From CAYPEL01 sp036479985 (GTDB lineage Bacteria > Pseudomonadota > Gammaproteobacteria > DSM-19610), in contig CBDDAF010000003.1 of NCBI GenBank assembly GCA_965224815.1, positions 744,001 to 808,000 of the forward strand: a stretch of 64,000 nt of DNA. The letters run 5' to 3'. The position numbers and the translations under genes were made by a program. Below the pieces are notes generated by a model that did not search any database, had not been told where the DNA came from, and saw only the letters and a program-made list of their open reading frames with translations. Shown piece after piece: positions 27,863 to 37,530 of the stretch (positions are counted from its first letter, which is position 1; every line of letters begins with the position of its first letter).

Positions 27863-29362
27863 TTAACCCTCTAATCCAGTGGATGGGAAACGGCACACAA
27901 TCATGGCACCACCGCCGAGCGTACCAGGAAAATACTTCTCATCAATACAGTCCTGCCTGATGGCGCTTAACACTTCCGGTGCAGAGACTTCCATATAGCG
28001 TGCAAACGTATAGACAACCCACACATTATCGGCATTTCGCCGGTGTTCTGCCAGGTCGCTGGCAAGCTTCATTTCCGGCCACTCAACACCATAAAAATTA
28101 TTGTAAGGCCAGGCAGCGGCACCTGCCGTTACAATCTTATCCTGTGCTCTGGCTTTAGATTCAAGCCAGTCCCGGGCTCCCTGAAAATCCATTTTAGGAT
28201 ACTGATAATTCCTGATTAATGATGCGGCAGAAACCGCAATCACCAGTGCCATTGCTGCTGTTGCAATACCGGTTGATCTAAGCTCACGATCCTCACCTCT
28301 CAGCATTGTCCTGGCGGCAAATCCCGCAGTCACCATTACCCCGCGCACACCAATTAGAATTCCAAAACCAACTAGTGAGAAGAAAAATCTGGGATACATT
28401 GTTCCACGTGCCAGGAAAGCACCCAGCAGAGTGATCATTATCGGCATTACAAAAAGCCCAAGTGCTACGGGATTAGATTTCATATAGCTAATGACGCCAA
28501 CCAGAAACATAGCAAAACCCGCAGCAACCACAACACCTGCACCAAAACCAATGCTGAGACTACGAATGGCTTCCTGTAAAGCCCATAGTGGTGTTGACAA
28601 GCCCTTTAATGATGGTTTGTTTACAAAATAATCAATCACCTGACTGAGTATCGGCGCATAAAGTAAAAGACTCAGCAAACCCGCAAGTACGAAACCTATA
28701 AACGGTAGTTTCCAGGACGATGCACGGTGCCCCGATTCATCAGGCACAAGCTGTAAAATCAGATAAACCAGAAAATGGCCAATCACCACGAACACCATGG
28801 TCAAGTGCGCGTAGCAACCCAATGCCGCAATCACCGCATAAGCCCACATATCCTTCGGTTTATGCTCTTTAATAATTCTTATAAAATAATCAGAGCAAAG
28901 CACTGCGGCCAATGCGAGGGCCGTATAACCACGTGCATTTTGCGAAAACCACACATGGTGATAAGAGAAAGTCAGTAATGCAGCTGCCAGCAAGCCTTCT
29001 CGGGGTGTGCTAACTCGGGCACCAAAAACATACAGTGCAGGTATGGTTGCAATACCAAATAGAACGGCTGGTAAGCGGGCACTCCAGGGATGCTCACCAA
29101 ATACTGATACAGACATACTGGCCAGAACAGCGTAAAGCGGGTGCTGGTTGTCACCTATATAAGTAGTAAATATTTCCCATGTGCCTAGCCGAAATTGATT
29201 GACGAGCGAATAGATCTCGTCGAGCCAGAGCCCTTCGTTTAAATGAATAACACGCAACACCAGGCCAACCAGGGTTAAGCCCACAAGCCAGGGCATTGAA
29301 ATGTGCGATTGTTGAGCTGATCCGACCATACGAGACGAAAGCGCCCTATCTACATTCGTCAT
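27863..29362 (-). CDS. ArnT/PMT-family (GT39) membrane glycosyltransferase
   Basis: 499 residues from ATG 29362, which has GAG eight bases upstream; a TTG four codons earlier is possible. The first periplasmic loop contains GLWLDEIYSLV with the catalytic Asp-Glu pair of this GT-C family, and DNQHPLYAVLA follows. About twelve helices are predicted, then a soluble C-terminal domain. It should transfer a sugar from polyprenyl phosphate on the periplasmic side. The Dpm1-like gene downstream (26863-27858) may supply the donor. Confidence 0.85.
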   Translation of the reverse strand: MTNVDRALSSRMVGSAQQSHISMPWLVGLTLVGLVLRVIHLNEGLWLDEIYSLVNQFRLGTWEIFTTYIGDNQHPLYAVLASMSVSVFGEHPWSARLPAVLFGIATIPALYVFGARVSTPREGLLAAALLTFSYHHVWFSQNARGYTALALAAVLCSDYFIRIIKEHKPKDMWAYAVIAALGCYAHLTMVFVVIGHFLVYLILQLVPDESGHRASSWKLPFIGFVLAGLLSLLLYAPILSQVIDYFVNKPSLKGLSTPLWALQEAIRSLSIGFGAGVVVAAGFAMFLVGVISYMKSNPVALGLFVMPIMITLLGAFLARGTMYPRFFFSLVGFGILIGVRGVMVTAGFAARTMLRGEDRELRSTGIATAAMALVIAVSAASLIRNYQYPKMDFQGARDWLESKARAQDKIVTAGAAAWPYNNFYGVEWPEMKLASDLAEHRRNADNVWVVYTFARYMEVSAPEVLSAIRQDCIDEKYFPGTLGGGAMIVCRFPSTGLEG

Positions 29363-29383
29363 ATTCAAACTCAAGTTACATGG

Positions 29384-30793
29384 TTAGTCTTCGACTACGT
29401 GAGTTGCAAATATCTTGCGGTAGTCAGCCCATTTAGCTTGATTAAAACTGCCATCTTTTTCGAGACACTCAACCGCTGAATAAGCCATATACAAAGCGTG
29501 ATGAGTATTATCGTGAGCAAAAAATCCTTGCCTGCCATATATCAGCATATTCGGTATTGACTCCATCCAGGAGTCCATAGATTCAAGGTCATGTTCATAA
29601 CCCATCGTATATATTGGGTACGCTTGGGGCAATCGCCGAGTGAAAACTGAAACCGGTTTGTGTAATGGCAGTTCTGCCCGCTCCATATCTTCCAGAATTA
29701 ACTTGCCCAGATCTTCATCTGACATGTTCCAGAACTCATCGCCCTGCTGACAAGGTAGCTCTGCACAAAGAATGGTATGGCCTTCGGGTTCGGGCACACC
29801 AAAATAATTTTTTGGTTCCGACATACGCGTCATACGTATATGAGACTCCGGAAAATAATGCGCATCCGTGGTGGTGAACTGTTCTACAGGCAATTTGAGA
29901 TAGACCAAAATCATCGCCCGGTAGGTAATCTTTTCAGCTGATTGCAGCACTTCCGGTGGCGCAGCCGGCTCCATCATTTTACTGAGCACAGTAACCGGAA
30001 TCGTTGACCAAATATGATCTGCGTGCATGGTTTTAGTTTCACCTTCACTATTCTTCAGCTCAAGGTCAAATCCAGCAGCGCCATTCTCTTTACAAGTAAC
30101 TTTGCTTGCTGCCCAACCCATCATAATGTCCGCGCCGAGCTTCTTGCCTTCTTCTGCGTACACTTCACTAATCTGACCATAGCCTTTCTTGGGATAATAA
30201 AATTTACCGGCACCAGGTGGCTTTACCAGACGCTTCAATATTTTCGAAACCGATCCAGCAGAAACACGTTTGTGTGCCTGAATTCCTGAAAGCAACTCTG
30301 GCTCATGGCCCCAAAGTTTCCGGGAATAAGGAAAATAAAAGTGTTCGCAAATCGTTTTACCAAGATTAGCACGCAATACCGAAGCAAAAGTTTTACCTTC
30401 ATCGCCCTTACCAAATAATGTACGCGTCACCATATTGCCAAAAGCCCCCAGGGCAAAGGCACGATCGAGACGAAGCATTAAATCGGTTGTTTTCAATGGA
30501 AAGTGTAACCATTTTCCACGCAGCCGGATGCGACCATGACGATCCCGGTGCGCCAGGTCGCCACCCAGCATCGACTGTATATCTTTGAGAATTTCCGGGT
30601 CACAGGCTGAATGTAAACGGTGACTGCCGAAATCAAGATGCAATCCATCCTCCACAAAACTACCTGAATTTCCTCCCAGCATTTGTGAGCGTTCAATCAG
30701 TGTGGCTTTTGCTTTGCCTTTTCGTCTAAGTTGATAGGCAGCACCACAACCAGCTGGCCCACCTCCTAATATCACTACATGTGGCTCACTCAT
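29384..30793 (-). CDS. FAD-dependent oxidoreductase, second copy
   Basis: 469 residues. The FAD motif GGGPAGCGAAYQL is at residues 10-22, with LIERSQMLGGNSGS and LDFGSHRLH following, and a C-terminal FAD segment (LIYGRQGFFAHDNTHHALYMA). It has the same fold and length class as the protein of 20016-21500, with SRKLWG matching SEKVWG there, so the two are distant paralogues. It is first in the minus-strand group with the GT39 and Dpm1-like genes. Substrate unknown. Confidence 0.75.
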   Translation of the reverse strand: MSEPHVVILGGGPAGCGAAYQLRRKGKAKATLIERSQMLGGNSGSFVEDGLHLDFGSHRLHSACDPEILKDIQSMLGGDLAHRDRHGRIRLRGKWLHFPLKTTDLMLRLDRAFALGAFGNMVTRTLFGKGDEGKTFASVLRANLGKTICEHFYFPYSRKLWGHEPELLSGIQAHKRVSAGSVSKILKRLVKPPGAGKFYYPKKGYGQISEVYAEEGKKLGADIMMGWAASKVTCKENGAAGFDLELKNSEGETKTMHADHIWSTIPVTVLSKMMEPAAPPEVLQSAEKITYRAMILVYLKLPVEQFTTTDAHYFPESHIRMTRMSEPKNYFGVPEPEGHTILCAELPCQQGDEFWNMSDEDLGKLILEDMERAELPLHKPVSVFTRRLPQAYPIYTMGYEHDLESMDSWMESIPNMLIYGRQGFFAHDNTHHALYMAYSAVECLEKDGSFNQAKWADYRKIFATHVVED

Positions 30794-31145
30794 GTCTTAA
30801 GTATTTCTCCATCGATTTCAAGTTATAATTTTTGTGCATCTGGAAACCTGTCAAAGGCAAAATAATGCAGCAACAATGAGATAACAAATATGGCAGTTTT
30901 AAAAGGCACATAGCCTGAAAAGCAGACAGGCCGCTCGTTCAATCTGACAGCCCTGAAATGTATACCACTAGTATTCTCAAAGACTTATCGGCGAAATTTA
31001 TCCAACCTTTATGCCCTGAACCCGGCCCATCATACCTGCCAAAAACCCGCCCCACCAGCAAAAATACCGGGTATTTCCAGCCAGGAACCCGTAAAATTCA
31101 CAGCTTCGATACTCTACAAAACAAACAACACTGAGCATCCCAATC
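30794..31145. other. Divergent intergenic region
   Basis: No gene or MITE copy seen. It must contain promoters for the flavoprotein gene (minus) and the UPF0104 gene (plus), but no hexamer pair stands out. Confidence 0.4.
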
Positions 31146-32132
31146 GTGCAGCAAAAATCAAATAGACTCTTCACTCTATTACGCATCGCCCTGGCTGTTG
31201 CCATGCTGGTATATCTGGGTCAGTCCGGCTCAATTAACTGGAGCTCACTCAGCGGCCTGGCCAAAGCCTGGCAATACACCTTAGCAGCCATCATGCTTTT
31301 CATCATTGCCAGTACATTTATGGCTTTGCGATTACAAATTCTAGTTAACGCACAACATTTATCACTTTCATTTTTCGCAGCCGTACAACTCACCTTCATC
31401 GGTATCTTTTTCAATACTTACCTGCCTGGTGCAACAGGTGGAGATTTAGTCAAAATTTATTATGCGAGCAAAGGCAACCCAGGCAAACGCGCTGAAGTCG
31501 TTACCATATTGTTTCTCGATCGGTTTATAGGCCTGTTTTGTTTGCTATCAGTACCACTTGTGCTCGCGCCTTTTTTCTCAGACATGGTCTCTTCTCAAAA
31601 TGTATTACGAGGATTGCTGACAATATCTCTCAGCGTTTCGCTTGGTATCGTAATTATTTCCATTATCGGTGCCAGGACGGATATTGAAAACAATAGATTT
31701 CTTGGTTGGGTATTTGAAAAATTACCGCTCGGCGGCATACTGAAACGGGTGTTAAGTACAATCCATTTCTACAGACACCATAAAATTACTATTATTAAAG
31801 CCATACTGCTGTCGTTTATTGTGCAGTTTCTTATGATCGGCGTTTCGCTCTTTGTATCTGAAGCAATCAATCCTTCTGCTTTTGATGCACGAATGATTGT
31901 TTTAATTCCGCTTGGCTACCTGGCCACCTCATTGCCTGTAACACCAGGTGGTATTGGTGTGGGTGAAGCCGCATTGGAATCTCTTTTCAACCTGTTTGGT
32001 TTGCAGGGAGGCGCAGAAATACTGCTTGGATGGCGGATAATAATGGTAATCGTCGGATTGATCGGCCTGGCTTTTTATATGAAGGGGAAAAAACGTTTTG
32101 TTTTCAGCCCAGAATTGGAAAACCAGAATTAA
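31146..32132 (+). CDS. UPF0104/LPG-synthase-TM-like membrane protein
   Basis: 328 residues with about eight helices. Family markers are FFNTYLPGATGGDLVKIYYASK (about residue 90) and SLPVTPGGIGVGEAA (about 260). It is a relative of the 25447-26703 protein but lacks the C-terminal LPGYS-type module. The start is GTG at 31146 with a weak ribosome site. The TAA stop lies in the left terminal repeat of MITE copy 5. A lipid-linked transport role is proposed for the family and is not proven here. Confidence 0.8.
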   Translation: MQQKSNRLFTLLRIALAVAMLVYLGQSGSINWSSLSGLAKAWQYTLAAIMLFIIASTFMALRLQILVNAQHLSLSFFAAVQLTFIGIFFNTYLPGATGGDLVKIYYASKGNPGKRAEVVTILFLDRFIGLFCLLSVPLVLAPFFSDMVSSQNVLRGLLTISLSVSLGIVIISIIGARTDIENNRFLGWVFEKLPLGGILKRVLSTIHFYRHHKITIIKAILLSFIVQFLMIGVSLFVSEAINPSAFDARMIVLIPLGYLATSLPVTPGGIGVGEAALESLFNLFGLQGGAEILLGWRIIMVIVGLIGLAFYMKGKKRFVFSPELENQN

Positions 32133-32254
32133 TCCTTATGATTGAAAACTGTACAAATACTGTAGGAGCGGCTTTAGCCGCGATGAACACCGCAGCCCCA
32201 TCGCGGCTAAAGCCGCTCCTACAGGTTCTCGCTAATTAATCAGATGTTCCTTAG
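32116..32254. mobile_element. MITE-like REP element, copy 5
   Basis: The core is 32160-32224. It is inserted in the opposite orientation to copy 4. The right end (AATCAGATGTTCC) is followed by TTAG at 32251-32254, which directly touches the TAA stop (minus) of the PepSY gene. The left end, shortened by about nine bases inside, contains the TAA stop of the UPF0104 gene. Confidence 0.75.
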
Positions 32255-32956
32255 TTATTTACGCTTGCCTAAGGGGAATATCAAATAGACACCTGTAAGC
32301 AAACCAATCAAAGATATCATTCCTGTAATTACCAATGCCCCAACTTGAATTGACTCCCTGCCAGTCACTATTTCAACAGGACGGAAGCTGTGCAAAAATC
32401 CAGCGGCCATTCTGGTGCGAGTTAACAACGAGCTTTCATGGACTTTGCCACTCATCGGATTCACATAGTAAATATGTGACGAATCCCCTTCAAACTTCAG
32501 ACGATAAACGGGTAGTGGCCCCCATGCGTAGCTGATCACATGTTTTTTTAAAGAAGTATTCTCAAGCACTGGCGTTTCTATATTGAAGCCCTCTCTGACA
32601 ATTTTTTCCGCAAGATCAGGCGTGACTTTAAATAGTTCTCCGGTATGCGCATCGACCAATAAGTCATCGCCTTTTTTTACGCGTACCGAATACAATTCAG
32701 TATCACCAATTTTCTGGAACCCTAGCGATTTTACATCGAAGCTCGTTCCATTCTCCTGTTTCAGTTTTAGAATGACATCAGCTGGAGACTGGGAAAACGC
32801 GGTAAAATCTATAGTGTGATTCTTTCCTTTCGCCTTATGCTCTAACCAGTGATTAGGCACAGAAATCATTATTCCACTAACCACCCAAACCAGCATAAAT
32901 ATACCCATAGATATGAATATCCATCTATGAATCTTGCGCATTAATCTTCGGAACAT
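32255..32956 (-). CDS. PepSY-type transmembrane protein
   Basis: 233 residues. An N-terminal helix (residues about 12-32, IFISMGIFMLVWVVSGIM), a periplasmic PepSY-like region (about 40-190, with DDLLVDAHTGEL and SHIYYVNPMSGKV) and a second helix near the C-terminus (about 205-228) match PepSY-associated membrane proteins. An MRKIHRWIF start is typical. Such proteins often accompany redox or iron uptake systems, but nothing of that kind is next to it. It stands alone between MITE copies 5 and 6. Confidence 0.7.
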   Translation of the reverse strand: MFRRLMRKIHRWIFISMGIFMLVWVVSGIMISVPNHWLEHKAKGKNHTIDFTAFSQSPADVILKLKQENGTSFDVKSLGFQKIGDTELYSVRVKKGDDLLVDAHTGELFKVTPDLAEKIVREGFNIETPVLENTSLKKHVISYAWGPLPVYRLKFEGDSSHIYYVNPMSGKVHESSLLTRTRMAAGFLHSFRPVEIVTGRESIQVGALVITGMISLIGLLTGVYLIFPLGKRK

Positions 32957-32975
32957 ACCCTCTCCATAGAAAACA

Positions 32976-33122
32976 CTAAGGAAGCTTAAATTAATTTATG
33001 ATAATCTGTAGGAGTGGCTTCAGCCACGATGAGGCCGGTACATTCATCGCGGCTGAAGCCGCTCCTACAGAATTCGCCTGTTTATAATGCTAGTTACACG
33101 AATTAAATTCGAAGCCCTCTAA
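32976..33122. mobile_element. MITE-like REP element, copy 6
   Basis: A 139-bp element (32980-33118) between perfect CTAA duplications at 32976-32979 and 33119-33122. Ends are GGAAGCTTAAATTAATT and, inverted, AGGGCTTCGAATTTAATT. The core is 33006-33070. The right duplication is 4 bp from the TAA stop of the rfbG gene. Confidence 0.85.
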
Positions 33123-33126
33123 TCAT

Positions 33127-34116
33127 TTATTGGCCAGCATTATTCTTACCTAGCCAGGCTTTGTACCAGACAATTGTTTCAGTTAAACCGTCTTTGAGCG
33201 TTCTTGTTGGCTGCCAACCCAACATTGTTTTTGCCTTGGTACAATCCAGGAATTGTTCACGAATTTCGTGTGATGCCTGGTTGAGTATCTCGGGCACTAA
33301 CTCATTTTTACCCATAGCCTGCAATATCTCATCGACAAGCTGGATGACGGACAATGGCGTTTCAGTACCAAAATTAAAATCCTCACCTGTAAAGGTCTGA
33401 TCAGGCATTTTTTCTGCAAGGCAAAGATACGCATCGACTGCATCTTTGACATAAAAATAATCACGTACGAACTTTCCATCACTACGAATAATCGGAGCCT
33501 CATTATTTAATGCCGACTTAATCGTTCCGGGAATCAACCGGTTGAAATTAAGATCACCTGCACCAAATAAGTTACCACAGCGAGTAATTGCTACCGGGGT
33601 TTGATAGGTATGGAAATACGACATCGAAATAAGGTCAGTACAGGATTTTGAGACATCATAAGGAAAGCGCCCTACTAACGGAGTTTTCTCAGTGTAAGGT
33701 AAATCAGCATGTGATCCATAGGCTTTGTCGCTAGAGGCAACCAGAACCCTTTCAATTTTTTGAGAACACTGTCGACACGCCTCGAGAATATTCCAGGTGC
33801 CTTTAATGTTTGCTTCAAAAGTCGACAACGGCGATCTAGACGCTGTACCAACAATGGTTTGGGCACCTAGATGAAACACTGTATCAATTTCGTATTCATT
33901 AATAGCGCGTAACAAAAGGTCATAATCAACCAGTTCACCGCGCACGATATTGCACTTTGCCAGATAGTCTGACTCAAGTAATTTGCTGCCATAAACCCAG
34001 TCACGCACCAGGCAGGTAACATTGGCACCTTTACCCAACAGTTCCTCGACCATCGAGGATCCCAACAAACCTGACGCACCGGTTATAAAAACATTGTGAT
34101 TTTTCCAAAAATTCAT
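33127..34116 (-). CDS. rfbG: CDP-glucose 4,6-dehydratase-like SDR
   Basis: 329 residues from ATG 34116, which overlaps the rfbF stop as ATGA; a start at 34131 is also open. The NAD motif is GASGLLGSSMVEE (about residue 13), with VLVASSDKAYG and the catalytic Tyr/Lys in PYDVSKSCTD. It would convert CDP-glucose, made by the upstream gene product, to CDP-4-keto-6-deoxyglucose. Its place directly after rfbF supports CDP rather than dTDP or GDP as carrier. Symbol given by family and context. Confidence 0.83.
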   Translation of the reverse strand: MNFWKNHNVFITGASGLLGSSMVEELLGKGANVTCLVRDWVYGSKLLESDYLAKCNIVRGELVDYDLLLRAINEYEIDTVFHLGAQTIVGTASRSPLSTFEANIKGTWNILEACRQCSQKIERVLVASSDKAYGSHADLPYTEKTPLVGRFPYDVSKSCTDLISMSYFHTYQTPVAITRCGNLFGAGDLNFNRLIPGTIKSALNNEAPIIRSDGKFVRDYFYVKDAVDAYLCLAEKMPDQTFTGEDFNFGTETPLSVIQLVDEILQAMGKNELVPEILNQASHEIREQFLDCTKAKTMLGWQPTRTLKDGLTETIVWYKAWLGKNNAGQ

Positions 34117-34886
34117 TTCCAGGTTTTCCATGGTGGGTTGTCACTTGCCCAAAGCGTTTCCAGGATCTGTTTTTCACGCAGGGTATCCATTGGTTGCCAA
34201 AATCCACTGTGATGAAAAGCCATTAACTGATCATCATTTGCTAATTGCTCCAGCGGTTCACGTTCAAGCACGGTTGAATCGTCTGCCAACAAATCAAATA
34301 TTGCCGGTTCAAACACGAAAAATCCGCCATTAATCCAGCCTTCCCGGGTTTGCGGCTTTTCCGAAAACTCAACGACCTGATCATCTTTTATCACCATTGC
34401 ACCAAAGCGTGAAGGAGGATGTACGGCAGTTACCGTAGCAATCTTTCCATGGTTGCGGTGAAACTCCATCAATGCGTTGATATCTACATTCCCGAGTCCA
34501 TCTCCATAGGTCACCATAAATGTTTCATCGCCAATCCACTCACGCAATCTCAATATACGGCCGCCAGTCATTGTATCCAAACCAGTATCAATCACGCCGG
34601 TACGCCAGGCTATATCACTCGTGATTTTAACCGTTTCCCGCTTACCGTTTCGTTGATCTACAATAAAGTCGCTGTTATGAATAAAAAAGTTAGCGAAATA
34701 TTCTTTGACCATTTCACCTTTATATCCGCAAGCAACCAAAAAATCATCGAAACCATAACTCGCATATACATTCATAATATGCCAGAGCATCGGACGACCA
34801 CCAATTTCTACCATCGGTTTAGGTCTAACGCCTGTTTCTTCGGCCAACCGAGTTCCCAGTCCACCTGCTAATATGACAACCTTCAT
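34113..34886 (-). CDS. rfbF: Glucose-1-phosphate cytidylyltransferase
   Basis: 257 residues. The nucleotidyltransferase signature is LAGGLGTRLAEETGVRPKPM at residues 6-25, followed by YASYGFDDFLVACGYKGEMVKEYF, diagnostic of the RfbF group. It makes CDP-glucose from CTP and glucose-1-phosphate. It is coupled to the dehydratase gene and follows the C-methyltransferase gene by 19 bp, forming a CDP-deoxysugar cassette. Confidence 0.92.
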   Translation of the reverse strand: MKVVILAGGLGTRLAEETGVRPKPMVEIGGRPMLWHIMNVYASYGFDDFLVACGYKGEMVKEYFANFFIHNSDFIVDQRNGKRETVKITSDIAWRTGVIDTGLDTMTGGRILRLREWIGDETFMVTYGDGLGNVDINALMEFHRNHGKIATVTAVHPPSRFGAMVIKDDQVVEFSEKPQTREGWINGGFFVFEPAIFDLLADDSTVLEREPLEQLANDDQLMAFHHSGFWQPMDTLREKQILETLWASDNPPWKTWK

Positions 34887-34905
34887 AAAATCACTAACTC
34901 TTATT

Positions 34906-36150
34906 TTATTTTGAGACTATCTTTGGTTCAGGTAGCGGAATAATAAACTGGCCACCACGTTTTTGATATTCACTCTGTTGCCGCATAATTTCGTCGGCAA
35001 AATTCCAGGCAAGAATAAAAACATAATCAGGCTGCTTCTCCAGCAACGTTTCTACAGGTAAAACCGGTAAATGCATGCCTGGCGTATAAAGACCCACCTT
35101 CATCGGACTTTTATCAACAGTGTACGGGAGCAAATCAGTAGTGATGCCACAATAATTTAATAAAGTATTACCTTTTGCGGGTGCACCGTAACCTGCGACT
35201 GTTTTTCCCTGCTCCTTTAGCTCCAGTAATAGTGAACGAACCGCTTCTCGATTAGCTTGAACGTCACTGGCAAACTGTATATAGGTGTCTATTTTAGTCA
35301 AACCCTTAGAAACTTCTTCAGCAGCTAGTGCGAGCACACCGGCAGCATGCTCGGGAAAAGCTTCACGGGAGCCTGCGTACATCCTTATGGAGCCACCGTG
35401 AACAGCCTTATGATCAACTCGAACAATCGATAAACCCACCTCATCACAGAGGCGCAATAGTGCCGTGATTGAAAAATAGCATAGATGCTCATGGTACACC
35501 GTGTCATATTCCAATCGGTCCATAAATTCACCAAGATAAGGCGCTTCGATGATAACCAGACCTTCTGGCTTGAGCAGATATTTACAACCCTTAAGGAAAT
35601 CCTGCGTATCATCAACGTGTGCCATTACATTGTTACCAATCACAGCGTCTGCTGATCCATGCGATTTGCGCACTTGCTTCGCTGTTTCCAGATTCAGGAA
35701 TTCATTAACGGTCTCCACACCGTTACTACGAGCAATCTCAGCAATATTGACCGCTGGCTCAATACCCAGTGTTTTAACACCATGCGGCTGAAAACATTTA
35801 AGCAGGCTGCCATCATTACTGGCGACCTCCATAATCTGGCTATCACTGGATAACTTAAGATAATCAACAACTGTCGCTGCATAGTTTTTATTATGTTCAG
35901 CAATGGTGTCTGATGTGCCGGTCACGTAAATATAATCTCGGAACAGTACTGATGGGTCTATGACATCTAGCAATTGCACCAGGGAGCAAGTTTCACAAAA
36001 ATACACATCGAGTGGATAGGAGGCTTCATCATCGAATTCTTCTTTACTCTTCAAAAACGAATTCGCCAAGGGTGTTGGCCCTAGCGTTAGAAAATGCTTT
36101 AAGTTGTCTTGATTGCAACCACGGCAAGTGTCGCGCTTATGATGAACCAT
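34906..36150 (-). CDS. NDP-hexose C-methyltransferase (TylCIII-type)
   Basis: 414 residues. An N-terminal zinc-binding domain (CRGCNQ at residues 9-14; CETCSLVQLLD at about 52) precedes a SAM methyltransferase core (IMEVASNDGSLLKCF, GIEPA, IEAPYLGEFMDRLEYDTVYHEHLCYFS) and a C-terminal Rossmann-like domain (VAGYGAPAKGNTLL). This three-domain layout is that of sugar C-3/C-5 methyltransferases that act on keto-deoxysugar nucleotides. With rfbF, rfbG and the 36261 reductase it predicts a branched-chain CDP-6-deoxysugar. Confidence 0.87.
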   Translation of the reverse strand: MVHHKRDTCRGCNQDNLKHFLTLGPTPLANSFLKSKEEFDDEASYPLDVYFCETCSLVQLLDVIDPSVLFRDYIYVTGTSDTIAEHNKNYAATVVDYLKLSSDSQIMEVASNDGSLLKCFQPHGVKTLGIEPAVNIAEIARSNGVETVNEFLNLETAKQVRKSHGSADAVIGNNVMAHVDDTQDFLKGCKYLLKPEGLVIIEAPYLGEFMDRLEYDTVYHEHLCYFSITALLRLCDEVGLSIVRVDHKAVHGGSIRMYAGSREAFPEHAAGVLALAAEEVSKGLTKIDTYIQFASDVQANREAVRSLLLELKEQGKTVAGYGAPAKGNTLLNYCGITTDLLPYTVDKSPMKVGLYTPGMHLPVLPVETLLEKQPDYVFILAWNFADEIMRQQSEYQKRGGQFIIPLPEPKIVSK

Positions 36151-36260
36151 GATAATAGCCTCTTGATGAGCTCTGAAAATATTTTAAATAATCATTCCAA
36201 ACATAGTCTGGATAACGAAATTTCGGTTTTATAATTCCGGCATTCACTTAAACTTAATCC

Positions 36261-37262
36261 TTATCCATGACTTTGCAAAAATTCTACCGTTTTCCGGACA
36301 CCTTGCTTCACGTCAGTCTGTGGCAACCAGCCCGTTAATTGTTTAAACCGTTTCACCGCCACCGGTGCATGCTGCATTTCTTCTTCACGCGTTGGTATAG
36401 CCCCATAATTTAGCTTTTCCGCAGGGATAGACAAACTGGTGGCAGCTATTTCAGAAAACTCCCTAACTGCCAGCATATGCCCTGTAGCCAGATTCACTAT
36501 ACTGGTATTTGTTGAAGCTGTACTGCCAATACGCAACAGTCCTTCTGCAACATCGCTGACATAAGTAAAATCACGCTCTTGAAGTCCAGCGGTTAGATCC
36601 AGAGATTGCCCATTACTAGCTATGCCAATCAATGCAGGCAACAACCTTCCATCATGCTCTCCCGGGCCATAAACAGTAAACAGTCGGGCAGTCATGCCGT
36701 TTAAATGACTCCGTTCATTATATTCTGACAATAGTCGCGTTCCTGCCAATTTAGTCTGTCCATAGGATGTTGTCGGAGCTGGCAATGAATCTTCCGAAAG
36801 ATCTCCATCGGTGATTCCATACTCAAGCGCAGAACCAATGTGTACTAAATGTTGACCCGTCCAGGATTGATCCTGCACTTTAGAAATCACGCCACACAAT
36901 GTTCGCACCAGTTCTGTATTAATCTGTTGTGACAATGTTTCGTCACGCTCTTTCCTGTCAACACCATAACCTGCTAAATTAAACGTTATTGCGGGGTTGA
37001 TTTTCTGAAACAACTCAACAAATTCTTCAGCCCCTGCCGTCAAATCCATTTCAACAATACTGCCAGTGACACCATACTGTTTAAAAATAGCTTCTGCAGA
37101 TGTTCTGTCGCGTACTACAAGGTAAACCTTCGCACCACACTCACAAAGCGCCCGCGCGACCCAGCGGCCAATAAAACCAGACGCCCCCAGAACAACAACT
37201 TTGGCACCCTGATATTTTGTACAGAATTCGGCGTTTATAGGTGTTTCTTGACTATTTTTCAT
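36261..37262 (-). CDS. NAD-dependent epimerase/reductase of a CDP-deoxysugar pathway
   Basis: 333 residues, extended SDR. The NAD motif is LGASGFIGRWVA (about residue 24), with HIGSALEYG and the Tyr/Lys pair in TSYGQTKLAG, then LFTVYGPGE and RDFTYVSDVAEG. Placed first in the cassette with C-methyltransferase, rfbF and rfbG, it probably reduces the 4-keto group, as CDP-abequose or CDP-paratose synthases do. The exact stereochemistry cannot be read from sequence. A 110-bp gap separates it from the methyltransferase gene. Confidence 0.8.
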   Translation of the reverse strand: MKNSQETPINAEFCTKYQGAKVVVLGASGFIGRWVARALCECGAKVYLVVRDRTSAEAIFKQYGVTGSIVEMDLTAGAEEFVELFQKINPAITFNLAGYGVDRKERDETLSQQINTELVRTLCGVISKVQDQSWTGQHLVHIGSALEYGITDGDLSEDSLPAPTTSYGQTKLAGTRLLSEYNERSHLNGMTARLFTVYGPGEHDGRLLPALIGIASNGQSLDLTAGLQERDFTYVSDVAEGLLRIGSTASTNTSIVNLATGHMLAVREFSEIAATSLSIPAEKLNYGAIPTREEEMQHAPVAVKRFKQLTGWLPQTDVKQGVRKTVEFLQSHG

Positions 37263-37301
37263 GGTGAGGAAGAAGCGGGCATAGCAAATATAAATATATA
37301 T

Positions 37302-37450
37302 ATAAGGGGGCTCTGATTAACTCGCGCATCTTGTTATTGTGTCTCGGACAAATTCTGTAGGAGCGGCTTTAGCCTCGATGGGGTACAGCACCTTCATCGC
37401 GGCTAAAGCCGCTCCTACAGAATTTTTCTAAGTAATCAGAGACTCCTTAA
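37302..37450. mobile_element. MITE-like REP element, copy 7
   Basis: The core is 37355-37420. Ends are GGGGGCTCTGATTAA on the left and TAATCAGAGACTCC on the right, the latter followed by TTAA at 37447-37450; the left flank ATAA at 37302-37305 is an imperfect match. This copy is upstream of the 36261-37262 gene and not at a stop codon. Confidence 0.75.
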
Positions 37451-37530
37451 TTTCTTTCGTGAATTCAATTTATAAATCGCACTAAAACAAGGCTTATGTA
37501 CGTATGATAATTCAAGGGTAATTTTACTAC

